In this document: positions 50,834 through 58,560 of the stretch, in pieces | Position numbering within the stretch: position 1 is the first letter of the stretch | Layout of the letters: each line of letters starts with the position of its first letter | Assembly: GCA_024235135.1 (NCBI GenBank) | Contig: JACKMZ010000007.1 | Coordinates: 124,001-188,000 of the forward strand | Reading direction: 5' to 3' | Source of the DNA: Gammaproteobacteria bacterium | GTDB lineage: Bacteria; Pseudomonadota; Gammaproteobacteria; Competibacterales; Competibacteraceae | DNA: 64,000 nt | The notes under the pieces: generated by a model | Database searches by the model: none | What the model saw: the letters and a program-made list of their open reading frames with translations, nothing else | Told to the model about the DNA's origin: nothing | Program-made: the position numbers and the translations under genes

Positions 50834-51934
50834 TTAACGACGGTGGCCCGTGTGTAGGCGCTTCTCCAAATGTTGGCTGTAACGCGACATGCTGAAGCAG
50901 AAGATCCAGAATACGGAAGCCGCGAACACATACCCTTCGATGGAATAACCGAGCCACTTCGGATCGGTGGTGGCGTTGTGCACGGTATTCAGAAGATCGA
51001 AAAGGCCGATGATGATAACGAGCGTGGTGTCCTTGAACAAAGCGATCAAGGTGTTGACGATGCCCGGTATGACCAGTTTGAGGGCTTGCGGCAAAATGAC
51101 CAGCCCCATCATTTTCCAGTAGCCCAGTCCCAGGGCCGCCGCGGCTTCGTACTGGCCCTTGGGTATCGCCTGGAGGCCCCCACGCACCACCTCCGCCATG
51201 TACGCGGCCTCGAACAGGGTAATGCCGATCAACGCCCGCAGCAGTTTGTCGAAATTGACGCCCTCGGGCAAAAACAGCGGCAGCATCACCGACGACATGA
51301 ACAGCACGGTGATCAACGGCACCCCCCGCCAGAATTCGATGAACGTCACACAGATCGCCTGCACCACCGGCATTTGGGAGCGGCGGCCCAGGGCCAGCAA
51401 TACCCCCAGAGGCAGCGAGGCGACGCAGCCGACGATGGCGATCACCAGCGTCAGCATCAACCCGCCCCACTGACTGGTTTCGACCCCACGCAGGCCGAAT
51501 AGCCCCCCCCTGAGCAATATCCAGGCGATGATCGGGTAGCCCAGCAAGAGAAACAATCCCAGCCATTTCTTGTAGGGAAACGCTTTGAAGAACAACGGGA
51601 TCATTCCCGCCACCAGCAATATGAAAGTCGTGTTCACCCGCCAGCGTTGCGCTTCCGGATAAAAACCATACATAAACTGATGGAGGCGGGCCCGGATGAA
51701 CACCCAACATGCGCCATCACCGGTACAGGCGCTGCGATCCTCGCCCCGCCAATTCGCGTTCAAGAAGGTCCAGTTAATCATCGGTGGAAGGAGCAGATAA
51801 AGCAGATAAAGCGTGAACAACGTCAAACCGATATTCAATGGCGAGGAGAACAGATTGCGTCGCGTCCAGCCGATAACGCCTACGCTGCTTACCGGTGGCG
51901 GCAAATTGGGATGAGGGGTATGGGTTATGGCCAT
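50834..51934 (-). CDS. aapM: Amino-acid ABC transporter permease AapM-like
   Basis: 366 residues. A long N-terminal part with several membrane helices is followed by the permease domain with the EAA loop (FEAAYMAEVVRGGLQAIPKGQ...EAAAALGLGY). In the general L-amino-acid system this subunit pairs with AapQ. GGAG precedes the ATG. The gap to aapQ is one base. Confidence 0.93.
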   Translation of the reverse strand: MAITHTPHPNLPPPVSSVGVIGWTRRNLFSSPLNIGLTLFTLYLLYLLLPPMINWTFLNANWRGEDRSACTGDGACWVFIRARLHQFMYGFYPEAQRWRVNTTFILLVAGMIPLFFKAFPYKKWLGLFLLLGYPIIAWILLRGGLFGLRGVETSQWGGLMLTLVIAIVGCVASLPLGVLLALGRRSQMPVVQAICVTFIEFWRGVPLITVLFMSSVMLPLFLPEGVNFDKLLRALIGITLFEAAYMAEVVRGGLQAIPKGQYEAAAALGLGYWKMMGLVILPQALKLVIPGIVNTLIALFKDTTLVIIIGLFDLLNTVHNATTDPKWLGYSIEGYVFAASVFWIFCFSMSRYSQHLEKRLHTGHRR

Positions 51935-51935
51935 C

Positions 51936-53117
51936 TCAGCGCTCCATCAAAGCCGCGCGGCGGTTGTACCAGTTCATCAGCAGCGATATGGACAGACTCA
52001 CGGTCAGATATACGGCCATGGTCATCGCGATCACCTCAATGGCCTGCCCCGTTTGATTCAGCACCGTACCGGCGAAGATCGAAACCAGATCCGGATAAGC
52101 GATGGCCGCCGCCAGCGAGGAGTTTTTGGCCAAGTTGAGGTATTGACTGGTTAAGGGCGGGATAATGACGCGCATGGCTTGGGGAATGATCACCAGACGC
52201 AAGGTTTGGCCGGGTTTCAGCCCCAGCGAATAAGCCGCCTCCGTCTGACCGTGGCTTACCGCCTGAATGCCGGAACGCACGATTTCCGCGATGAACGCCG
52301 CCGTGTAGATCGACAGAGCGAACAACAAAGCCGCCAGTTCCGGAATGATGACGAATCCGCCTTGAAAGTTGAAACCCTGCAATACCGGATAATCCCAGGC
52401 CAGTGGGAAGCCGGCCAGCGCGAAGGCCAACAAAGGCAAACCCAACATCAGCCCCAAACCGGCATAAAAAGCATGAAAGGGCTGCCCCGTCATTTCTTGA
52501 CGCCGATGCGCCCATCGCCGCACCACCACGGTGGCGATCACCCCCACCAGAAGAGTCAGCGGCACTACCCAGAACCCCGGTTGAAATACCGGCGCGGGCA
52601 GATAAAAACCACGAATATTCAGAAACACCGCGTCACCCAATTCCAGACTCTGGCGCGGACTGGGCACATTGCGCAACACCGCGAAATACCAGAAGAAAAT
52701 CTGCAACAGCAAGGGAATGTTACGGAATATCTCGATATAGACCATGGCCAACTTGGCCACCAACCAGTTGCGGGACAAACGGGCAACGCCAATGACGAAA
52801 CCCAAGAACGTGGCGAGCAGTATGCCGAGCACGGACACCAGCAGGGTATTCAGCAAGCCCACCACGAACACCCGGCCATAGGTGTCCGATTCATTGTAGG
52901 GAATAAGATGCTGGATGATGCCGAATCCGGCCGGGTTCTGGAGAAAACCGAAGCCCGAGGCGATACCGCGTTGCTGCAGATTAGTCTGGGTGTTGTGAAA
53001 TAAGTAATAGCCAATGCCCACCACCACGCACAGAGCGATGATCTGAAAAGCTACGGAGCGGATGGTGGGATCGTTCCAAAAGGGTGGCTTGGCTACGCCA
53101 CCTTGTTGATCTGCCAT
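51936..53117 (-). CDS. aapQ: Amino-acid ABC transporter permease AapQ-like
   Basis: 393 residues with about eight hydrophobic segments and the permease EAA loop (TAAFIAEIVRSGIQAVSHGQ, EAAYSLGLKPGQ). The N-terminus has a membrane helix (FQIIALCVVVGIGYYLFHN) preceding a long periplasmic loop, as in AapQ. A good AGAGGA site lies seven bases before the ATG. It forms a heterodimer with AapM. Confidence 0.93.
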   Translation of the reverse strand: MADQQGGVAKPPFWNDPTIRSVAFQIIALCVVVGIGYYLFHNTQTNLQQRGIASGFGFLQNPAGFGIIQHLIPYNESDTYGRVFVVGLLNTLLVSVLGILLATFLGFVIGVARLSRNWLVAKLAMVYIEIFRNIPLLLQIFFWYFAVLRNVPSPRQSLELGDAVFLNIRGFYLPAPVFQPGFWVVPLTLLVGVIATVVVRRWAHRRQEMTGQPFHAFYAGLGLMLGLPLLAFALAGFPLAWDYPVLQGFNFQGGFVIIPELAALLFALSIYTAAFIAEIVRSGIQAVSHGQTEAAYSLGLKPGQTLRLVIIPQAMRVIIPPLTSQYLNLAKNSSLAAAIAYPDLVSIFAGTVLNQTGQAIEVIAMTMAVYLTVSLSISLLMNWYNRRAALMER

Positions 53118-53187
53118 AATCGGTCCTCTTAAGGACGAGCGGGAACCGATCCGCGGGGCGGCTACACCCCGCGAATACCGGGAGGGA

Positions 53188-54213
53188 TCAACGAACCGGC
53201 GGAGCGTACTGCAAGCCGCCTTGACTCCACAGCGCGTTCAGACCACGCTCGATCTTCAGCGGGCTCCCCTGACCCACGTTGCGCTCGAAAACTTCCCCAT
53301 AGTTGCCGACCTGTTTGACGATTTGGACCACCCAGTCATTCGGCAACCCCAAATCCTTGCCTTTGTCGCCTTCGACGCCGAGCAGACGCTTGACGTCCGG
53401 ATTATCGGACTTAAGTTTCTCATCCACGTTTTTGGAGTCGATACCCATTTCCTCGGTGTTCACCATCGCAAACAGCGTCCACTTGACGATATCGAACCAT
53501 TCGTCGTCACCGTGGCGCACCGCCGGCCCCAGCGGCTCCTTGGAAATGACCTCGGGAAGCACGACGAAATCGTCGGGGGTCGCCAGCTTGATGCGCTGGG
53601 CGTAAAGCTGCGACTGATCGCTGGTCAATACGTCACAACGCCCTGTTTCCAGGGATTTCGCGCTTTCGTCGGATTTGTCATAGGTGACGGGGGTGTATTT
53701 CATGTTATTGGCGCGGAAGTAATCGCTTAGATTCAATTCCGTGGTGGTGCCGGCCTGAATACAGACCGTCGCGCCATCCAATTCCTTGGCGGATTTGACG
53801 CCCAGTTTCTTGTTGACCATGAAACCCTGGCCGTCGTAATACGTTATGCCGGTGAAATTCAGCCCCAGCGCGCTGTCGCGGGTCGAAGTCCAGGTGGTGT
53901 TGCGCGACAACACATCGATTTCCCCGGATTGCAAGGCAGTGAAGCGTTCCTTGGCGGTCAGCGGGGTATATTTGACCTTGCCGGCATCGCCAAACAACGC
54001 GGCGGCCGCAGCTCGGCAAACGTCCACGTCGATACCGCTGAATTTGCCTTTGTCGTCCGCATAGGAAAAGCCGGGCAGACCATCGCTGACACCGCATTGA
54101 ATAAAACCCTTCTTCTTGACCGCATCCAAGGTGGCGCCGGCCTGCGCTGTCCCATTGGCCAATACGCAAGCCAAAGTGGCGGTCGTCGCCAAGATTGCGA
54201 ATGATTTCTTCAT
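53188..54213 (-). CDS. aapJ: Amino-acid ABC transporter substrate-binding protein AapJ-like
   Basis: 341 residues, the typical length of AapJ. The signal peptide is about MKKSFAILATTATLACVLA with cleavage after AQA. The bilobed binding domain begins LDAVKKKGFIQCGVSDGLPG and contains KERFTALQSGEIDVLSRNTTWT and CIQAGTTTELNL. It delivers polar amino acids to AapQMP. It is the first gene of the operon; a palindrome upstream may be an operator. Confidence 0.95.
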   Translation of the reverse strand: MKKSFAILATTATLACVLANGTAQAGATLDAVKKKGFIQCGVSDGLPGFSYADDKGKFSGIDVDVCRAAAAALFGDAGKVKYTPLTAKERFTALQSGEIDVLSRNTTWTSTRDSALGLNFTGITYYDGQGFMVNKKLGVKSAKELDGATVCIQAGTTTELNLSDYFRANNMKYTPVTYDKSDESAKSLETGRCDVLTSDQSQLYAQRIKLATPDDFVVLPEVISKEPLGPAVRHGDDEWFDIVKWTLFAMVNTEEMGIDSKNVDEKLKSDNPDVKRLLGVEGDKGKDLGLPNDWVVQIVKQVGNYGEVFERNVGQGSPLKIERGLNALWSQGGLQYAPPVR

Positions 54214-54611
54214 GATGAGCCCTCGGTGGTTTCGGAAAGTCGAATGATTGGCAACTTTGCCAAAATAAACGGCGGGTATTCCAATATTTCAGTCCTCACT
54301 TCCAGACAGGGTCACGTTATAACAAGTACGGCTGCAATCCTATGCAACATTTCCAAACATTTGAATCGTCCTAACCCAAAATCCTGTCGTCACGCACTCA
54401 TTTCATGCGGAGACCCGTTTGCTTGCACACTTCCGCCCAAAGAGTGATCAGGGGAACAGGCCCCCGGTTTTCAGGGTCAAGCGTCAAATGTACACGGTGA
54501 TTGAGCAAGATGGCGGACCCAGACCCTGGGCCGTATTGCGCGCCTGACGTTATCCGCGTAGGGTATCGAATGGTTATCGACTCCCATATCATTAAACTAC
54601 TCCTTTGTATT
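54214..54611. promoter_or_regulatory. Divergent regulatory region of aapJ and the amidohydrolase gene
   Basis: About 400 bases between divergent genes. It contains an inverted repeat TTGGCA-ACTT-TGCCAA (54248-54263), 35 bases upstream of the aapJ start, which fits an operator for the aap operon. No clear -24/-12 pair for a sigma-54 promoter is seen on the minus strand. No ORF is supported. Confidence 0.4.
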
Positions 54612-55502
54612 ATGGCTAAATTTTTGCGCGTTGCTCTAATTCAGCAATCTTGTAACCCAGATCGGGAAGCCAATTTGGCCACAACCTGCGACGCTATCGA
54701 ACGGGCGGCAACCCAGGGCGCCCAGTTGGTCTTATTGCAGGAATTGCACACCTCGCTTTATTTCTGCCAAACGGAGCACACGGATTGCTTTGATTTGGCC
54801 GAAGCAATTCCCGGACCGAGCACCTGCCGTCTGGGCGATCTTGCCGCTCAATTGAACATCGTGTTGGTGGCTTCCCTTTTCGAGCGTCGCGCCGCCGGAC
54901 TGTATCACAACACCGCCGTCGTACTGGATCGCGACGGGCGGATCGCCGGCTGTTATCGAAAAATGCACATTCCTGACGATCCTGGGTACTACGAGAAATT
55001 TTATTTCACGCCCGGCGATCTGGGTTTCACCCCCATTGAGACATCGCTAGGTCGTCTCGGTGTGTTGGTTTGCTGGGATCAGTGGTTTCCCGAGGCAGCT
55101 CGCCTGATGGCCTTGGCTGGCGCGGAACTGTTGCTTTATCCCACGGCCATCGGCTGGAATCCCGCCGATGACGGCGACGAACAAGCGCGACAGCGAGATG
55201 CCTGGATCACGATTCAACGCGCCCACGCCATTGCTAACGGTGTTCCCTTGCTGACCTGCAATCGGGTCGGCTTCGAATCCGACCCTTCGGGGCAAACGGC
55301 CGGATCGCACTTTTGGGGAAGCAGTTTCGTGGCAGGCCCCCAGGGGGAGTTGTTGGCCACGGCGTCCACCGATCGAAGCGAGGTGCTGGTCGCGGACATC
55401 GACATGGACCACTCCGAGCAAATCAGACGTATTTGGCCTTATTTGCGCGACCGGCGCATCGATGCATATGCGGGTCTGTTAAAACGCTATTTGGATCGCT
55501 GA
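54612..55502 (+). CDS. aguB: Carbon-nitrogen hydrolase, N-carbamoylputrescine amidase type
   Basis: 296 residues from the ATG; an upstream in-frame extension has no homology. The Glu-Lys-Cys triad of the nitrilase superfamily is complete: QLVLLQELH, CYRKMHIPDDPG and VLVCWDQWFPEAARL. Length and the GYYEKFYFTPGD segment match AguB, which turns N-carbamoylputrescine into putrescine. The usual partner AguA is not in the window, so a related ureido or amide substrate is possible. Confidence 0.88.
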   Translation: MAKFLRVALIQQSCNPDREANLATTCDAIERAATQGAQLVLLQELHTSLYFCQTEHTDCFDLAEAIPGPSTCRLGDLAAQLNIVLVASLFERRAAGLYHNTAVVLDRDGRIAGCYRKMHIPDDPGYYEKFYFTPGDLGFTPIETSLGRLGVLVCWDQWFPEAARLMALAGAELLLYPTAIGWNPADDGDEQARQRDAWITIQRAHAIANGVPLLTCNRVGFESDPSGQTAGSHFWGSSFVAGPQGELLATASTDRSEVLVADIDMDHSEQIRRIWPYLRDRRIDAYAGLLKRYLDR

Positions 55503-55569
55503 GAAAGACCGGTATCCAATCGTTCGATTGCCTCAACGATATCAAGCCAATTTGAACCCGTTTTCATTC

Positions 55570-55592
55570 GACCGGTTCATTCTGAATCGGTC
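55570..55592 (+). terminator. Hairpin after the amidohydrolase gene
   Basis: GACCGGTTCA and TGAATCGGTC pair over ten positions (one G-T wobble) around a 3-base loop, about 68 bases after the stop. The following tail is TTGGATC, not a T tract. Confidence 0.45.
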
Positions 55593-55725
55593 TTGGATCA
55601 GCTTGTCGAGATCGAAAAACCCTTCCAATCAGTGCAGCGCCCTTATATCGATAATCTTTTCTGTTGGCACTTGATTTGCTTTTTCTTGGACATCCTAATA
55701 AATCGATGCCTGGAGGAGATTCAAG

Positions 55726-55893
55726 ATGCACCCTGTCATAGCTCGTCAATTTCTTTTTGGTCGCGATAACGTTCGTCCTCTGATTGCGAATGTTCGCCCT
55801 TCGATTACGAGCGTGCCGAGCCAGAAAGCGGTAGCGAATCCGACTAACCGGGCTTCCTGGCAAGCATTTTTCCGGGCCTTCGGTACACGTTGA
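55726..55893 (+). CDS. Small unknown protein, 55 residues
   Basis: An ATG placed six bases after GGAGGAGA, a near-perfect ribosome site, opens a 55-codon frame ending in TGA. The peptide is basic and contains a short internal repetition (NVRPLIA then NVRPSIT) and ends WQAFFRAFGTR. No family is recognised, and no signal or clear membrane helix is seen. It lies 23 bases upstream of the SulA-like gene and probably shares its mRNA, perhaps as a small partner protein. Confidence 0.6.
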   Translation: MHPVIARQFLFGRDNVRPLIANVRPSITSVPSQKAVANPTNRASWQAFFRAFGTR

Positions 55894-55916
55894 TCACAAT
55901 AAGAAGAGGCATGACC

Positions 55917-56345
55917 ATGCGGGCCGCCAACAGCAACCACCAAAATAGCGTGACATCCGATAACGGATCAACTGCGATCATGACTTCGCCCCTCACAGCG
56001 GAAGTGATGGATGAAGCGCAGTGGTTGCTGTTGGCCGAGCTCAGTCACGGCGACCGTTGGGTATTCTGGATCGTGTCAAGCGAATGGCCCACCGTGGACC
56101 AATTCCTCAAGCACGATGTCAACCCATGCCGGGTGCTGCTGATACATCGACTGCCCGGCTCCAATCCATCGCCGATCATCGAACGCGCCTTACAGGCGGG
56201 CACCTGTAGCGCCGTGCTAGTTTCACTAGACTCATCCGCTGTCATCGAAGACAAGGCCATGATGCGCATTGAGCGGATCGCGCGCGATTTCGACGCGTTA
56301 GCCATACCGTTACACACTCGCACAACGCTCAATCTAGCCGCCTGA
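55917..56345 (+). CDS. SulA-like cell division inhibitor family protein
   Basis: 142 residues from the ATG seven bases after AGAAGAGG; an ATG six bases earlier is too close to that site. The pattern RWVFWIVSSEWPTVDQFLKHDV, then CRVLLIHRL and ERALQAGTCSAVLVSLD, resembles SulA, the SOS-induced protein that blocks FtsZ; it could also be a related RecA-like ImuA-type remnant. I find no LexA box upstream. It follows the 55-residue ORF on the same strand. Confidence 0.5.
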   Translation: MRAANSNHQNSVTSDNGSTAIMTSPLTAEVMDEAQWLLLAELSHGDRWVFWIVSSEWPTVDQFLKHDVNPCRVLLIHRLPGSNPSPIIERALQAGTCSAVLVSLDSSAVIEDKAMMRIERIARDFDALAIPLHTRTTLNLAA

Positions 56346-56755
56346 CAGCGGGCCGGATTTCGTCCTCTTTTCCGATCCTCCGTCCGCTACCGACCTGCGG
56401 TCGCCGCTCCAACATAAAGCCTTCGCCTCCCCGACCTTCGAGGCCGACAGGCCATGCCTTTACGGGCAGCTTTTGTCACGCTGCCCCCACGACTGTCATT
56501 AATTGACTGGCCGTTCGACGGTTGGGTACAACATTTTTTTGCCCAAACGGCTTAATTTGGATAACGGCAGTTCATTTTGGGCCAGTTCAATCCGAAATAA
56601 CCTCTATTGCATTGCAATAAAAGGGCTCCACTAATTCGTGGCCTATTCCGCGATTATTTGTGACTGTCTTCCTAACGGCCTATTTACGGCCTATAAAACA
56701 CTCCGCAAAGCCCTTACAAATGTTTACATTTGCCAGTCAAATGACTAACCAACGA
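56346..56755. other. Repeat-rich regulatory region
   Basis: About 410 bases without a gene but with several symmetric elements: a perfect TATTGCA-T-TGCAATA (56605-56619), CATTTG-CCAGT-CAAATG (56727-56743) and a tandem ACGGCCTAT pair near 56675-56695. These sit just upstream of a sigma-54-type promoter and could be binding sites for its activator and bending factors. Confidence 0.5.
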
Positions 56756-56771
56756 TGGCATATGGCTTGCA
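56756..56771 (+). promoter_or_regulatory. Sigma-54 (-24/-12) promoter
   Basis: TGGCATATGGCTTGCA has the invariant GG and GC separated by exactly ten bases and matches the TGGCAC-N5-TTGCA consensus at most positions. Transcription would start near 56782 and read into the 123-residue gene, leaving about 105 bases of leader. Confidence 0.6.
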
Positions 56772-56888
56772 CTAGTTCTTAACAAGGGAATCGCGGACAA
56801 ACGTAATAGTTAATACACAGGGATTAGTGAATCCAATAGCAATTTTTGTCCGTAACTCCCAATAAAACTGTTTCGCGGAGGATGTGCC

Positions 56889-57260
56889 ATGGTTATGCAA
56901 GCGATATTCGAGGCAGAAATCGCAATCGAACAAAACAAGCCCCTCGTGGGATGCTTGACCAAAACGACATTGCGCCGTCAAACCATCGCATTCCGTGGAA
57001 CGGGTGGAATCAGCGAGGAAAACGGTTCCTGCGGCTTCATTCCAGCCTTTCAGGATACCGAAACCGGCGCCGTGTACCGCGCGCGCTTCGCCGATGGCCG
57101 CCCTGCTCCCATGCATTTACTCGATGGGTTGCCATCCTCCGTGGTTGTCAAGCGAGACGAGAGCGGCAAAGTGGCCGCCATCAAATCCTCCTTGATCGCC
57201 GGCTTCATCCGTTGCGGACGTTTCTATACCCGCGAACAGGCCGCGGCGGCGCTGAACTGA
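56889..57260 (+). CDS. Conserved-looking protein of unknown function, 123 residues
   Basis: The ATG follows GCGGAGGA with good spacing. The 123-residue protein is soluble, mixed alpha/beta, with GTGGISEENGSCGFIPAF and GRFYTREQAAAALN at the end; two cysteines are not in a known motif. I do not recognise its family. Its gene sits behind the sigma-54-type promoter and is followed by a 60-residue ORF with its own strong ribosome site, so the two form a small operon. Confidence 0.75.
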   Translation: MVMQAIFEAEIAIEQNKPLVGCLTKTTLRRQTIAFRGTGGISEENGSCGFIPAFQDTETGAVYRARFADGRPAPMHLLDGLPSSVVVKRDESGKVAAIKSSLIAGFIRCGRFYTREQAAAALN

Positions 57261-57290
57261 AGAACCCACCCCAGAAAAGGAGTCAAGTTC

Positions 57291-57473
57291 ATGGTGTACA
57301 TTCTTTCAAAGCGGAGAAATACATCTCAGAAAATCGATGTCCGTACTTCCACGCGGCCGTTGCAGCCCGATGTGTCGCAGCAGGGGAAAGGCGCCGGTGA
57401 GCACCCGGATGTTCACCTGATGCATCCCCCCTACACGGGATGGGCCCGCGATGGGCGCGCCAACGAAGCTTAG
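57291..57473 (+). CDS. Small unknown protein, 60 residues
   Basis: An ATG eight bases after AAAAGGAG opens a 60-codon frame 30 bases downstream of the 123-residue gene. The peptide is basic at the start (VYILSKRRNTSQKID) and hydrophilic, with HPPYTGWARDGRANEA at the end. No family is recognised. The strong ribosome site and operon position are the main support. Confidence 0.5.
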   Translation: MVYILSKRRNTSQKIDVRTSTRPLQPDVSQQGKGAGEHPDVHLMHPPYTGWARDGRANEA

Positions 57474-57486
57474 CCATTTAACGGCT

Positions 57487-57510
57487 GGTGCGGCCTTCCG
57501 ATCCCGCACC
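57487..57510 (+). terminator. Hairpin between convergent genes
   Basis: GGTGCGG and CCGCACC form a 7-bp GC-rich stem with a 10-base loop, 13 bases after the stop of the 60-residue ORF. No T tract follows. It could serve the small operon or the opposite redoxin gene. Confidence 0.35.
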
Positions 57511-57664
57511 ACCCAACCCGAACACTCCGTTCGCGAAGCAGATTGCCGATCTGCGGGTTTGTCCCCTTCCTTCCCCCCAATAGATTGCGTCGTATCGGGC
57601 AATCCCTCGGCTCGGAATCCTTGGGATCTTCGGCCTCGGAGGTCAGCGAATAACTCACCACCAC

Positions 57665-58285
57665 TCAATATTTCACCGAACAGCCGTAGGGGCGAGTAGT
57701 GGGGTGCTCGATGGCCTTGCCGGCCGCCATGTCGCTCAATGCCTCGCGCACATAGTTATTGGCCGAGGCGATATCGGTTGGATCGGCGGTGGGTTTGTCG
57801 TCTATGCCGCCCATATAAACCAATTTGCCCGCCGGGTCGATGATGTACATATGCGGTGTGGTGCGAGCCCCATACAGCCGACCGATTTTACCGTCTGGGT
57901 CCAGCAGCACGGCGGTGGGCGAAGCGCCGCGACTGGCGGTCAACTCATTGGCCTGTTCCCCGGTCACGTAGCCCTGCTTGCCAGGGGCGGATGAAACGAC
58001 GGTCAGCCATACGATGCCCTTGCCGGTGGCGTCTTTCTGCAGGGCCTGCATATTGCCGCTTTTGTAGTGTTTGACGGTATAGGGGCACTCGTGGTTGGTC
58101 CATTCCAGCACGACGGTAGAGCCTCGCAGATCGCTCAACTTGTGCGAAATACCGTTGCTGTCCATGGCCGTGAAATCCGGCGCGGCCTCGCCCACGGCCA
58201 CGGTCGCCTGTACGGGCAGGATGACCGCCACGAACATGATCAGCGTGATCAGTGTGGCGATGGTTTTGCTCACGTAACGAATCAT
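57665..58285 (-). CDS. Exported redoxin (AhpC/TSA-like) protein
   Basis: 206 residues from the ATG that follows GAGGAG; an ATG 15 bases upstream overlaps that site. A signal peptide (about 1-28, ending VILPVQATV) precedes a thioredoxin-fold domain: GEAAPDFTAMDSNG, LEWTNHECPYTVKHY with the active Cys, TTPHMYIIDPAGKLVYMGG, and a second Cys in the conserved end TRPYGCSVKY. It likely acts as a periplasmic peroxidase or reductase. The exact partner is not known for this group. Confidence 0.9.
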   Translation of the reverse strand: MIRYVSKTIATLITLIMFVAVILPVQATVAVGEAAPDFTAMDSNGISHKLSDLRGSTVVLEWTNHECPYTVKHYKSGNMQALQKDATGKGIVWLTVVSSAPGKQGYVTGEQANELTASRGASPTAVLLDPDGKIGRLYGARTTPHMYIIDPAGKLVYMGGIDDKPTADPTDIASANNYVREALSDMAAGKAIEHPTTRPYGCSVKY

Positions 58286-58560
58286 CAGAATGCTCCTCAT
58301 TCCATTCGGTCGGTCAATTGGGGACTGATGCGTAGGTTTGACAAAAGCGGTTGAAAAAATTTCAAAACTGACAAACTTTGACAATTCGTTTCCAATCAAG
58401 GCGCCCAGCGGCGAACCGTCGGGGCGAATAGCTTGGGAGAAGCAGGTTTTATATGAACGGCGCGGTGTGACGGATTCGGTGGTGCGAAGGGTCAAGCATT
58501 GATTAGGACTGGATAGTTCCCGCGCCTGCCCGCTGACAAACCTGCTCCGGCCAGTGCGGG

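Noticed and set aside
50808..51710. Upstream extension of the aapP frame to a 560-residue protein
   Set aside because: The extension overlaps aapM in another frame; the ATPase family starts at 50807.
55593..55725. LexA box for the SulA-like gene
   Set aside because: No CTG-N10-CAG match was found upstream of the small ORF.
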